Assembly: GCF_029714945.1 (NCBI RefSeq) | Contig: NZ_CP121634.1 | Span: 2,873,001 to 2,937,000, forward strand | Direction of reading: 5' to 3' | Length of the DNA stretch: 64,000 nucleotides | From: Bradyrhizobium sp. CIAT3101 | GTDB lineage: Bacteria > Pseudomonadota > Alphaproteobacteria > Rhizobiales > Xanthobacteraceae | Shown: positions 8,248 to 16,552 of the stretch, one piece after another | How positions within the stretch are numbered: the stretch's first letter is position 1 | Layout: the number at the start of each line of letters is the position of its first letter | Translations under genes and position numbers: made by a program | Notes under the pieces: generated by a model | What the model saw: the letters and a program-made list of their open reading frames with translations, nothing else | Told to the model about the DNA's origin: nothing | Database searches by the model: none

Positions 8248-10973
8248 TCGTCGCCGAACTTGTCGTGTAGCGCCGGAAACAGCCGGTCCGGCTTGAACGG
8301 CGGTGCGGTGAAGCGGATGCCCGTGGCATCGGCAATCGCATTGCCGAGCGCGGCGGCGACCGGATTGTACGGGCTCTCGCTCATCGACTTCGCCCCTAAC
8401 GGCCCGATCGTGTCGGACGTCTCGGCGAACAACACTTCCGTGCGTGGGACGTCCGCGAAGGACGGCAGATGGTAATCGCGGAACTTGGGATTGGTGACAC
8501 GGCCGTTCGCGTCGATCACCATCTCCTCGTAGAGCGCTGCGCCGAGGGCCTGCGCAACGCCGCCCTCGACCTGGCCGCGGCACTGCATGGGATTGGCGAC
8601 GACGCCCGCATCAGCCGCCTGCACGCTCCTGAGAATCCTGATCTCACCGGTGCCCTTGTTCACGGCGATGCGAAAGCCCTGCACGTTGAAGCCGACCGAG
8701 CGCGGCGTTCCGCCTGAATTGCCCTGCGCTGTGAGAGGACGACCGGCTTCGCGCGAAAACTTCGCCAGTTCGGCAAAGGACATTCGCCGTACGCCGCTGA
8801 CGACGAACTCACCTTCGAGGGTGCAGGTCCCGGCGTCGCAAAGCCACGCGTTGGCAGCGACCGCCTTCAATTCGGTCGCAAGCTGCACGGCCGCGGCTTG
8901 CGTCGCCTTGCCGGCCACGAACGTGCCGGTGCTGCCATAGGCGCCGGTGTCGTGGCCGCCGTGGGCGGTATCGGACTGGCGCAGGCGGATCCTGTCGACG
9001 GTGGTTGCGAGAATTGTCGCGGCGATCTGCCGGTGCACGGTGCTGGTGCCGTTGCCGAACTCGGCAGTGCCCACGGTGAGATCGAAGCCGCCATCGTGGT
9101 TCAGTGCGATCATGGCGTCAGCGATGTGGCCGGCGGGCGGCACCGTGTCGATCATGGTCAGCGCGACGCCGTCGCCGGTCAGCCAGTCCGCCGACAACTC
9201 GGGCTGCGGGCCATCGGCCCGCATGGCGCGCTCGACGAGGTCGATGCATTGATCGAGCCCGTAGGAGCCGTAGAGCACGTCGTGATATTCGGATTCGGGC
9301 GGCGACAGCATGGGATCGCCGGGCCTGACGATGTTGCGGCGGCGCATGTCGTAAGGGCTGATGCCAAGCTGCCTGGCGAGCTCGTCGATCGCGGCTTCCA
9401 CCGCGATCACGGTCTGCGGCAAGCCATAGCCGCGAAACGCGCCGGCGGGCACCGTATTTGTATAGACGACGTGACCGTCGACGCGCTTGTTCGGGCAGTT
9501 GTAAACCGCAATGGATTCCGACACCGCGTGGAACATCACGGAGGGGCCGTGATTGCCGTAAGCCCCGGTGTTGGAGAGCACGTCGAGCTGCAGCGCGGTG
9601 AGCTTGCCGTCGGCATCGGCGCCGGCCTTGATGTGGACCCGCATCGGATGCCGTGTCGAGGTCGCGATGAACTGCTCCTCGCGGGTGAGCTCGAGCTTGA
9701 CGGGTCGTCCCGTTTTCAGCGCGGCGAGTGCCAGGATATCCTCGACAAGCATCTCCTGCTTGCTTCCAAAACCGCCACCGACGCGCTCGCAGAACACGCG
9801 GACCTTGTCCATGGGAAGCTGGAAGATGTCCGACAGCGCGCGCCGGGTCAGAAACGGCACCTGTGTCGAGGTGCGAACGTTGAGGACGCCTGCATCGTCG
9901 AGCCAGGCGAGGCCGCCATGGGTCTCCAGCGCCGCGTGCTGCACGCGGTGGCTGTGAAAGGTGGCCTCGTAGGTCACTGCGGATGTGGCGAGGGCGGAAG
10001 CGACATCGCCGAACTCGCCATGCGTCTCCGCGACGAGATTGCGCTGGGCATCAGCGACCCGGTTCGCCGTGGTGCGATCGGGATGAACGAGAGGCGCGCC
10101 CGGCATCATCGCCTGTTCAGGGTCGATCAGCGCAGGCAAGATCTCGTAATCGACATTCAGCCGACGGCAGGCCTCCTCGGCAGCCCCCTCACTCTCGGCG
10201 ACTACGGCGGCAACCTTCTGGCCGATGAAGCGGACGACGTCGTCGAGGATGCGGGTATCCTCGGGGTCCATCCAGTCCTTCTCGTGCCGCGCCGTCGAGA
10301 TCAGCACCGACGGTGCATCCTCGTGCGTGAGGATCGCGTGCACGCCAGGCACCGTCATCGCTACCGATCTGTCGATTGCGACGATCCGTGCGTGCGCGTG
10401 CGGCGAGCGCAGCAGCTTGATGTGCAGCAGGCCGTCGACCTCTGTGTCGAACGTGTAGCGCGCCTTGCCGCGGACGACGTCCGGGCCCGCGGGCGCCGGC
10501 AGGCTGCGGCCGAATGCGCCGCCGGCCTCGACGCTGTCCTCGACATTGGTCTTGCCGTCGATCGCATCCTCGATCGAGCGATAGCCGGTGCAGCGGCAGA
10601 TGTTGCCCTTCAGCGCAGCGCCGAGGTCGGTGCGCTGTGCCTGGTTCAGCGAGGCGCAGGTCAGGATCATGCCGGCGGTGCAAAAGCCGCACTGGAACCC
10701 CTGCGCGTCGAGGAAGGCCTGCTGCATCGGGTGCGTGCCATGTTCGCCGCCGAGACCTTCGATGGTGGTGACCGAACGGCCTTCCGCGCGAAACGCGGGG
10801 ATCAGGCAGCTATGCACGGGCTCGCCGTCGAGCAGCACGGTGCAGGCGCCGCAATCGCCGGCGTCGCAGCCCTTTTTCACCCCGAAATGACCGAGCTCGC
10901 GCAAGAACGTGCGCAGGCACTGGCCGGCGCGCGGCACTTGGAGGAATTTCGCGCCATTGACCTCGACGCTCAT
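8244..10973 (-). CDS. Xanthine dehydrogenase-type purine hydroxylase, [2Fe-2S]-molybdopterin fusion subunit
   Basis: A 909-residue protein. The first about 150 residues are the two-cluster ferredoxin part: Cys36, Cys41, Cys44 and Cys56 (GCDAGDCGAC), then CGFCTAG and CRCTGY. A short linker leads to the molybdenum-cofactor domains from about residue 170 (GKARYTFD), with RVGGGFGSK, GAFRGYG and, near the end, KSMSESP, where the catalytic-type Glu is kept. It oxidises hypoxanthine/xanthine-like purines toward urate in relatives. The FeS-Mo fusion with a separate FAD subunit resembles E. coli XdhD/YgfM. The start ATG at 10973 overlaps the FAD subunit's TGA (ATGA), giving translational coupling. Confidence 0.92.
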   Translation of the reverse strand: MSVEVNGAKFLQVPRAGQCLRTFLRELGHFGVKKGCDAGDCGACTVLLDGEPVHSCLIPAFRAEGRSVTTIEGLGGEHGTHPMQQAFLDAQGFQCGFCTAGMILTCASLNQAQRTDLGAALKGNICRCTGYRSIEDAIDGKTNVEDSVEAGGAFGRSLPAPAGPDVVRGKARYTFDTEVDGLLHIKLLRSPHAHARIVAIDRSVAMTVPGVHAILTHEDAPSVLISTARHEKDWMDPEDTRILDDVVRFIGQKVAAVVAESEGAAEEACRRLNVDYEILPALIDPEQAMMPGAPLVHPDRTTANRVADAQRNLVAETHGEFGDVASALATSAVTYEATFHSHRVQHAALETHGGLAWLDDAGVLNVRTSTQVPFLTRRALSDIFQLPMDKVRVFCERVGGGFGSKQEMLVEDILALAALKTGRPVKLELTREEQFIATSTRHPMRVHIKAGADADGKLTALQLDVLSNTGAYGNHGPSVMFHAVSESIAVYNCPNKRVDGHVVYTNTVPAGAFRGYGLPQTVIAVEAAIDELARQLGISPYDMRRRNIVRPGDPMLSPPESEYHDVLYGSYGLDQCIDLVERAMRADGPQPELSADWLTGDGVALTMIDTVPPAGHIADAMIALNHDGGFDLTVGTAEFGNGTSTVHRQIAATILATTVDRIRLRQSDTAHGGHDTGAYGSTGTFVAGKATQAAAVQLATELKAVAANAWLCDAGTCTLEGEFVVSGVRRMSFAELAKFSREAGRPLTAQGNSGGTPRSVGFNVQGFRIAVNKGTGEIRILRSVQAADAGVVANPMQCRGQVEGGVAQALGAALYEEMVIDANGRVTNPKFRDYHLPSFADVPRTEVLFAETSDTIGPLGAKSMSESPYNPVAAALGNAIADATGIRFTAPPFKPDRLFPALHDKFGDD

Positions 10974-11797
10974 GGCGGCGTTGCACCCAGGAGTTCGGCG
11001 CGGATTTCCTCTGCGAGCCGCAGCGTCATGTGCTTGCGCCAGAGCGGCTTGCCATGAATGTCGGTGTGATAGAGATCGTCGGTGATCTCCTCGCTGATCG
11101 CTGTGCGAAGCGCGGCCGCGTCGGGCGGCTTTGGAAACGACAACAGGACGGGGCGCACGGTCGATGCGGTCACGGTCAGCTTCAGTGCGCCGGCGCCATC
11201 GAGGCTCCCGATCAGAAGGGCCGCGGAGCGGCCGACCAGCGCGAGCGAGATCTGGCGAAACGCGGAGCGGCGTTTCAATGCAGCAAGCGGAATGTCGATC
11301 TGCCGCAGCAGGTCGCCCGGCGACAGGCGGTTGCGCTGATTGCCCGTGACGAATTCGGCGACGGGAATCCTCTGCTCGCCGCCGCCGGCTTTCCAGATCG
11401 TGCAAACGCCGTCGAGTGCAGCGGTGAGCGAGATCATCGGCCCTGCCGGCAGCGACATGCAGAGATTGCCGCCCACGGTCGCCGTCTTCCAGATTTTGAA
11501 GGAGGCGAGAAACGCGCGGCAGCATTGGCTAATCAGCGGTGCCGCGAGCCAGTCGGCGGGGCAGGGGAGCGCATCGAGTTGCGAGATGGTGCAGGTGGCG
11601 GCGATGGCGAGATGGCTCTCAGTGATCGCCAGCGCCGGCCATTTCAGGTCGGTGAGATCGATCAGTCGCGTGAGGTGGACTTGCGGCTCCGAGAACAGCC
11701 AGGTGCCGCCCGCGAGCCAAGCATCGCCTGGCGTCCAAACGGGCAAGTCGCCGCGCGTTTGCGGATGGGCGACCGCTGTGATGGTATTCAAGTCCAT
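10970..11797 (-). CDS. Molybdenum hydroxylase FAD-binding subunit (CoxM/YgfM-like)
   Basis: A 275-residue protein. The GDAWLAGGTWLFSE segment and ATVGGNLCMSLPAGPM correspond to the two FAD-contact motifs (AGGT and TxGGN) of xanthine dehydrogenase FAD domains. It passes electrons from the FeS clusters of its partner to NAD+ or another acceptor. The start at 11797 was chosen because the family motif begins about 30 residues later; upstream in-frame residues look unlike the family. It is the first gene of the two-gene hydroxylase operon, read from the sigma-54 promoter at 11845-11860. Confidence 0.87.
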   Translation of the reverse strand: MDLNTITAVAHPQTRGDLPVWTPGDAWLAGGTWLFSEPQVHLTRLIDLTDLKWPALAITESHLAIAATCTISQLDALPCPADWLAAPLISQCCRAFLASFKIWKTATVGGNLCMSLPAGPMISLTAALDGVCTIWKAGGGEQRIPVAEFVTGNQRNRLSPGDLLRQIDIPLAALKRRSAFRQISLALVGRSAALLIGSLDGAGALKLTVTASTVRPVLLSFPKPPDAAALRTAISEEITDDLYHTDIHGKPLWRKHMTLRLAEEIRAELLGATPP

Positions 11798-11844
11798 GGC
11801 TGCAACGACGCCTGCGCCGGGTGAATTTGTCCAAGGGAAAGTCT

Positions 11845-11860
11845 TGCAAGACCAGCGCCA
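11845..11860 (-). promoter_or_regulatory. Sigma-54 promoter for the purine hydroxylase operon
   Basis: On the minus strand the sequence reads TGGCGC-TGGTC-TTGCA, one mismatch from the TGGCAC-N5-TTGCW consensus, with the invariant GG and GC ten bases apart. The expected start of transcription is about 35-40 bases before the ATG at 11797. It lies back-to-back with a plus-strand sigma-54 site 40 bp away. Confidence 0.65.
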
Positions 11861-11898
11861 AGTGGCAACAACAAGTCGCAGCAATAACGCCTTCGGGA

Positions 11899-11914
11899 TG
11901 GCCTCTGCCTTGCA
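11899..11914 (+). promoter_or_regulatory. Sigma-54 promoter for the 8-oxoguanine-type deaminase gene
   Basis: The sequence is TGGCCT-CTGCC-TTGCA. The -12 half is perfect, two bases of the -24 half differ, and the GG-N10-GC spacing is correct. The expected transcript would start about 26 bases before the ATG at 11951. Confidence 0.55.
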
Positions 11915-11950
11915 GGCTATTCGTTAACGACGGCGAGGAGAAACAGGTTC

Positions 11951-13300
11951 ATGAGCGACGCAAAGCCGATCTGGATCAGGGATCCCCTGGCCATCCTCGC
12001 CGACGGCGCCGCAGGCGGCATCGTCGTTAAGGATGGCCGTATCGTTGAACTGGTGCCGGCTGGCGGAACACCGGCAACTGCCGATGTCGGGGTGTTCGAT
12101 GCGCGCGAGCACGTCGTGCTGCCGGGCCTCATCAACACCCATCATCATTTTTATCAGACATTGACGCGGGCGCTGCCGGCGGCGATGGACCGCGAGCTGT
12201 TTCCCTGGCTGCAGGCGCTCTATCCGGTGTGGGCGAAGCTGACGCCGGAGCGACTCGAACTCGGCGTCACCGTTGCGATGTCCGAACTCCTGCTCTCGGG
12301 CTGTACCACCACGACCGATCATCACTACGTCTTCCCGGCAGGGCTTGAAGAGTCCGTCGACATCGAGGTCGGCGTCGCCAAACGGCTCGGCATGCGCGTG
12401 CTGCTGACGCGTGGCTCGATGAACCTGTCGCAGCGCGATGGCGGCCTGCCGCCGGATAGCGTCGTGCAGGACGAGGACACGATCCTCGCCGACAGCGCGC
12501 GCGTCGTGGCAAAGCATCACCAGCGCGGTGCGGATGCGATGGTGCAGATTGCGCTGGCACCTTGCTCGCCGTTCTCGGTGACGACCTCGCTGATGCGCGC
12601 CACCGCCGACCTTGCCGACAAGCTCGACGTGCGCCTGCACACCCACCTCGCCGAGACCGAGGACGAGAACAGATTCTGCCAGCAGATGTATGGCTGTCGT
12701 CCGCTCGACTATCTCGAGCAATGCGGCTGGCTCAATGCGCGGACCTGGCTCGCTCACGGCATCTTTTTCAACGCCGACGAGATGAAGCGCCTCGGCAAGG
12801 CGAAGACCACCATCAGCCATTGCGCGTGCAGCAATCAGTTGCTGGCCTCCGGCTGCTGCCCGGTGTGCGAGATGGAAGAGGCCGGTGTCGGGATCGGGCT
12901 CGGCGTGGACGGCTCGGCGTCCAACGACGGATCCAATCTGATGCAGGAGGTGCGTGCCGCCTTTCTGCTGCAGCGGGCGCGCTACGGCGTGACCAAGGTC
13001 AGCCACAAGGATGCGCTGCGCTGGGCCACCAAGGGCTCGGCCGCGTGCGTCGGTCGGCCGGAGCTCGGCGAGATCGCGGTCGGCAAAGCCGCCGACCTCG
13101 CTCTGTTCAGGCTGGACGAGCTGCGCTTTTCCGGCCACGGCGATGCCCTGGCTGCACTGGTGCTGTGCGGGGCTCATCGGGCCGATCGGGTGATGGTGGC
13201 GGGGAATTGGGCCGTGGTCGACGGCGCGATCCCGGGACTGGACGTCCCGGACCTCATCCGCCGGCATAGTTCCGCGGCGCGGGCGATGCACGCGGGGTGA
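11951..13300 (+). CDS. 8-oxoguanine deaminase-like amidohydrolase
   Basis: A 449-residue amidohydrolase-superfamily enzyme. Metal ligands are visible: NTHHHF (His64, His66), LHTHLAETEDE (about residue 231), WLAHGIFF and LGVDGSASND. The long segment LTRALPAAMDRELFPWL and the overall length fit the 8-oxoguanine deaminase/hydroxyatrazine hydrolase group (Pseudomonas Pa0142-like). That enzyme turns 8-oxoguanine into urate, which would enter the pathway encoded next door. Guanine, isoguanine or another aminopurine remain possible substrates. GAGGAG lies upstream of the ATG. It is divergent from the purine hydroxylase operon. Confidence 0.85.
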   Translation: MSDAKPIWIRDPLAILADGAAGGIVVKDGRIVELVPAGGTPATADVGVFDAREHVVLPGLINTHHHFYQTLTRALPAAMDRELFPWLQALYPVWAKLTPERLELGVTVAMSELLLSGCTTTTDHHYVFPAGLEESVDIEVGVAKRLGMRVLLTRGSMNLSQRDGGLPPDSVVQDEDTILADSARVVAKHHQRGADAMVQIALAPCSPFSVTTSLMRATADLADKLDVRLHTHLAETEDENRFCQQMYGCRPLDYLEQCGWLNARTWLAHGIFFNADEMKRLGKAKTTISHCACSNQLLASGCCPVCEMEEAGVGIGLGVDGSASNDGSNLMQEVRAAFLLQRARYGVTKVSHKDALRWATKGSAACVGRPELGEIAVGKAADLALFRLDELRFSGHGDALAALVLCGAHRADRVMVAGNWAVVDGAIPGLDVPDLIRRHSSAARAMHAG

Positions 13301-13307
13301 AATAGAA

Positions 13308-13371
13308 GGAGGGGGCGACCACAAGTGCCGGGTGCTTCTGGCCACCCCCTCCGAACCTCCTCCGGGAGGAG
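13308..13371. terminator. Candidate bidirectional terminator between converging genes
   Basis: Two inverted repeats occupy the gap between converging genes: GGAGGGGG (13308-13315) with CCCCCTCC (13345-13352), and CTCCTCC (13357-13363) with GGAGGAG (13365-13371). There is no clean U-tract. Terminator function is inferred from position only. Confidence 0.4.
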
Positions 13372-13400
13372 CAGGTGTTTTAGCCAATGCAAGAAGCGTG

Positions 13401-14480
13401 CTACTTGCCCGGTAGCTTGTCGTCGATGCCCTTGACGTAGAAATTCATGCCGAGGATCTGGCCGTCCGCGAGATTGGCGCCGCCCTTGCACTCGATCTCC
13501 TTGCCGTCCTGCCCAACGACCGGGCACTTGAACGGATGCAGCTTGCCCGCGGTGATTGCGGCCTGGGCATCCTCGGCCATCTTTTTCACGTCGTCAGGCA
13601 TGTTGGTATACGGCGCCATCGCGAACATGTGGCTGTCGAGACCGCCCCAGCTGTCCTCGGACTTCCAGGTGCCGTCGAGCTCGGCCTTGACGCGTTCGAT
13701 GTAGTAGGGGCCCCAGGTGTCGAGGATCGAGGTCAGCTGGGTCTTGGGCCCGAACTTGATCATCTCGGAGTCCTGGCCGAAGGCGAACTTGCCGCGTTCG
13801 CTGGCGATCTGCATCGCTGCAGGCGAATCCGTGTGCTGCATGATGACGTCGGCACCCTGGTCGATCAGCGCCTTGGCGGCGTCGGCCTCCTTGCCCGGAT
13901 CGAACCAGGTGTTGGCCCAGATGATCTTGACCTTGATGTTCGGGTTGATGGTCTGCGCCGCGATCATCGTGGCGTTGATGCCGGAGACGACCTCCGGAAT
14001 CGGGAACGAGCCGATATAGCCGAGCACGCCGGACTTCGACATCTTGGCCGCGATCAGGCCCTGGATGTAGCGGCCCTGGTACCATTTCGACGAATAGGTC
14101 GACATGTTCTTGTCGCGCTTGTAGCCGGTGGCGTGCTCGAAATGCACGTTCGGATATTTCTTGGCGACCTTCAGCGTCGGGTCCATGTAGCCGAACGACG
14201 TCGTGAAGATCAGCTTGTTGCCGGCGCGGACCAGCTGCTCGATGGCGCGCTCGGCGTCGGGACCCTCGGGCACGTTTTCGAGATAGGTGGTCTCGATCTT
14301 GTCGCCGAGCTCCTTCACCAGCGCCTGGCGAGCGAGCTCGTGCTGATAGGTCCAGCCGAGATCGCCGATCGGGCCGAGGTAAATGAAGCCGACTTTCAGC
14401 CTGTCGGCGGCGGAGGCTGCGCCGACGCTCCCGGCAAGCAGAAGGCCGGCAGCCAGCGCAAGAAGTGATTTCCTCATCAT
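13401..14480 (-). CDS. BMP-family ABC transporter substrate-binding protein (system 1)
   Basis: A 359-residue periplasmic protein. MMRKSLLALAAGLLLAGSVGAASA is the signal peptide. The mature start LKVGFIYLGPIGDLGWTYQHE and later TTSFGYMDPTLKVAKKYP are hallmarks of the BMP/PnrA family, whose characterised members bind purine nucleosides or related compounds. Two tandem ATGs (14480 and 14477) follow GGAG; the second has the more usual spacing. It is the last gene of the four-gene minus-strand system 1 cluster, 76 bp after the permease gene. Its position among purine-degradation genes suggests a purine or nucleoside ligand. Confidence 0.9.
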   Translation of the reverse strand: MMRKSLLALAAGLLLAGSVGAASAADRLKVGFIYLGPIGDLGWTYQHELARQALVKELGDKIETTYLENVPEGPDAERAIEQLVRAGNKLIFTTSFGYMDPTLKVAKKYPNVHFEHATGYKRDKNMSTYSSKWYQGRYIQGLIAAKMSKSGVLGYIGSFPIPEVVSGINATMIAAQTINPNIKVKIIWANTWFDPGKEADAAKALIDQGADVIMQHTDSPAAMQIASERGKFAFGQDSEMIKFGPKTQLTSILDTWGPYYIERVKAELDGTWKSEDSWGGLDSHMFAMAPYTNMPDDVKKMAEDAQAAITAGKLHPFKCPVVGQDGKEIECKGGANLADGQILGMNFYVKGIDDKLPGK

Positions 14481-14556
14481 CAATCTCCAAACATCAGGGG
14501 AAAGCCACGATCCGCGACGTGTGCGCCCCATCGCGCACGCCGCGGAAATGAACACA

Positions 14557-15474
14557 CTAGCGGTCAGGCACGAACACGGTGCCGAGCGCGGCCGGTGCAG
14601 TCGAGCCACCGGAGCGCGCGCGGGAGAGCAGAACCAGCACGATGACGGTCGCGAGGTAAGGCAGCGCCGACATGAATTGCGAGGGAATGCCGACACCCCA
14701 GCCTTGCGCATGCAGTTGCAGGATCGTCACCGCGCCGAACAGATAGGCGCCGACCACCAGCCGGCCCGGGCGCCAGGATGCGAACACGACCAGCGCCAGC
14801 GCGATCCAGCCGCGGCCCGCCGTCATGCCGGGAATGAAGAACGGCGTGTAGGCGAGCGGCAGATAGGCGCCTGCAAGCCCGGCGCAGGCCCCACCGAACA
14901 TCACGGCGAGGGTGCGGATGCGCAGCACGGGATAGCCGAGCGCATGTGCGGAGACGTGGTTGTCGCCGCAGGCACGGAGAATCAATCCCGCGCGCGTGCG
15001 ATAAAGGAACCACCAGACGCCGATAATGAGTGCGATCGAGAAATAGACGAAGGCGTCTTCGCCGAACAGTACGCGGCCGACCAGCGGAATGTCGGTGAGG
15101 CCGGGAATATAAAGATGCGCGGCCGGAGTGATGCGCTCGCCGACGAATCCGGCCCCGATCAGGCCGGAGAGACCAACGCCGAGAATGGTCAGTGCGAGGC
15201 CGGTCGCGACCTGATTGACGGCAAGCCTGAGCGCCATCAGCGCGAAGATCAGCGACATCAATGTTCCCGCGATGATGCCGAACAGGGCACCGATGAAGAT
15301 TGATCCGGTGAGCCACGCGCCGCCAAAGCCGCAAGCGGCACCGACAATCATCATGCCCTCGACGCCAAGGTTGAGCACGCCGGCGCGTTCGGTGACGAGC
15401 TCGCCGGTCGCCGCGATCAACAGTGGTGTCGATGCAGCGAGCACCGACAGGATGATGGCTTCAACCAGCTCCAC
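14557..15474 (-). CDS. BMP-type ABC importer permease B (system 1)
   Basis: A 305-residue membrane protein with about eight to ten hydrophobic helices, of the BPD_transp_2 family (YufQ/RbsC-like). Typical segments are TERAGVLNLGVEGMM near the N-terminus and GAYLPLAYTPFF with GRGWIALALVVFASW near the C-terminus. Its start overlaps the end of the preceding permease gene by 14 bp, so the two inner-membrane subunits are translated together and probably form a heterodimeric pore. Confidence 0.9.
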   Translation of the reverse strand: MELVEAIILSVLAASTPLLIAATGELVTERAGVLNLGVEGMMIVGAACGFGGAWLTGSIFIGALFGIIAGTLMSLIFALMALRLAVNQVATGLALTILGVGLSGLIGAGFVGERITPAAHLYIPGLTDIPLVGRVLFGEDAFVYFSIALIIGVWWFLYRTRAGLILRACGDNHVSAHALGYPVLRIRTLAVMFGGACAGLAGAYLPLAYTPFFIPGMTAGRGWIALALVVFASWRPGRLVVGAYLFGAVTILQLHAQGWGVGIPSQFMSALPYLATVIVLVLLSRARSGGSTAPAALGTVFVPDR

Positions 15475-16552
15475 GGGTCACCTGACGGTTCGGGAAGACC
15501 AGCTTGAAGCGGTAGAGAATGAGGGAATCGCAGGCGAGCACGTAGAACAGCAGGATGCCCTGAAAGACCTTGGTGACGTCCAACGGGATCTTCATTGCGA
15601 TCTGCGCCTGCTCGCCGCCGATAAAGGTCAGTGCGAGAAAAAGGCCTGCAATTAATATTCCAATCGGATTCAGTCGGCCGAGGAAGGCGACGATGATCGC
15701 GGTGAAACCGTAGCCGGGCGAGATGCCGGGCTGCAAATGGCCGACGGGGCCGGCGACCTCGATGATACCTGCAAGGCCCGCCAGCGCACCCGACACCGCG
15801 AAGGTCAGGATGATCAGCTGGTTGGCGTAGAAGCCGCCGAACCGTGCCGCGCGCGGCGCGGCACCGACGACGCGAATCTCGAACCCCTTGATGGTGCGCC
15901 CGAGCAGGATCGCAGCCGCCGCAACGACCAGCAGCGCGATGATCGAGCCGAGATGCAGCCGGCCACCTTCGATCAGCAGCGGCACTGTCGCGACAGGATC
16001 GAACTCGGCCGTGGTCGGGAAGTTGAAGCCGTTCGGATCGCGCCAGGGGCCGCGGACGAGATAGTCCAGCAGGAGGTCGGCGACATAGACCAGCATCAGG
16101 CTGGTGAGGATTTCACTGGCGCCGAACTTCACCTTGCAGATCGCCGGGATCAGCGCATAGAGCGCGCCCGCGGCTGCGGCGAGCACGAGCATCGCCGGCA
16201 GAACCCATGCACCGGCGTCGGTGCCCTGCGTCTTCACTGCGATCCAGCTTCCGGCAACGGCGCCGATCAGGAATTGCCCTTCGGCGCCGATGTTCCAAGC
16301 GTTGGCGAGATAGCAGAGCGACAACCCGATCGCGATCATCACCAAAGGTGTCGCCTTCACCGCGATCTCCTGCAGCGAATAGCCGTCAGTCAGGGGCGCG
16401 ATGAAATAGGCTTGCAGGGCGAGCAGCGGATTCTTGCCGAGGATCGCGAACAGGATGGTCATGGTCACGATGGTCAGGCCGATCGCGATGAGCGGGGAGA
16501 CCAGCGCGATCGCGTTGGAGCGCTCGGCGCGCTTCTCAAGCACCAACTGCAT
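15461..16552 (-). CDS. BMP-type ABC importer permease A (system 1)
   Basis: A 363-residue membrane protein of the BPD_transp_2 family (YufP-like). NAWNIGAEGQFLIGAVAGSW is the conserved coupling region. GISPGYGFTAIIVAFLGRLNP is the second signature. The N-terminal 20 residues are cytosolic and charged. It overlaps the ATPase gene by 17 bp and the next permease gene by 14 bp. Confidence 0.9.
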   Translation of the reverse strand: MQLVLEKRAERSNAIALVSPLIAIGLTIVTMTILFAILGKNPLLALQAYFIAPLTDGYSLQEIAVKATPLVMIAIGLSLCYLANAWNIGAEGQFLIGAVAGSWIAVKTQGTDAGAWVLPAMLVLAAAAGALYALIPAICKVKFGASEILTSLMLVYVADLLLDYLVRGPWRDPNGFNFPTTAEFDPVATVPLLIEGGRLHLGSIIALLVVAAAAILLGRTIKGFEIRVVGAAPRAARFGGFYANQLIILTFAVSGALAGLAGIIEVAGPVGHLQPGISPGYGFTAIIVAFLGRLNPIGILIAGLFLALTFIGGEQAQIAMKIPLDVTKVFQGILLFYVLACDSLILYRFKLVFPNRQVTRGAG

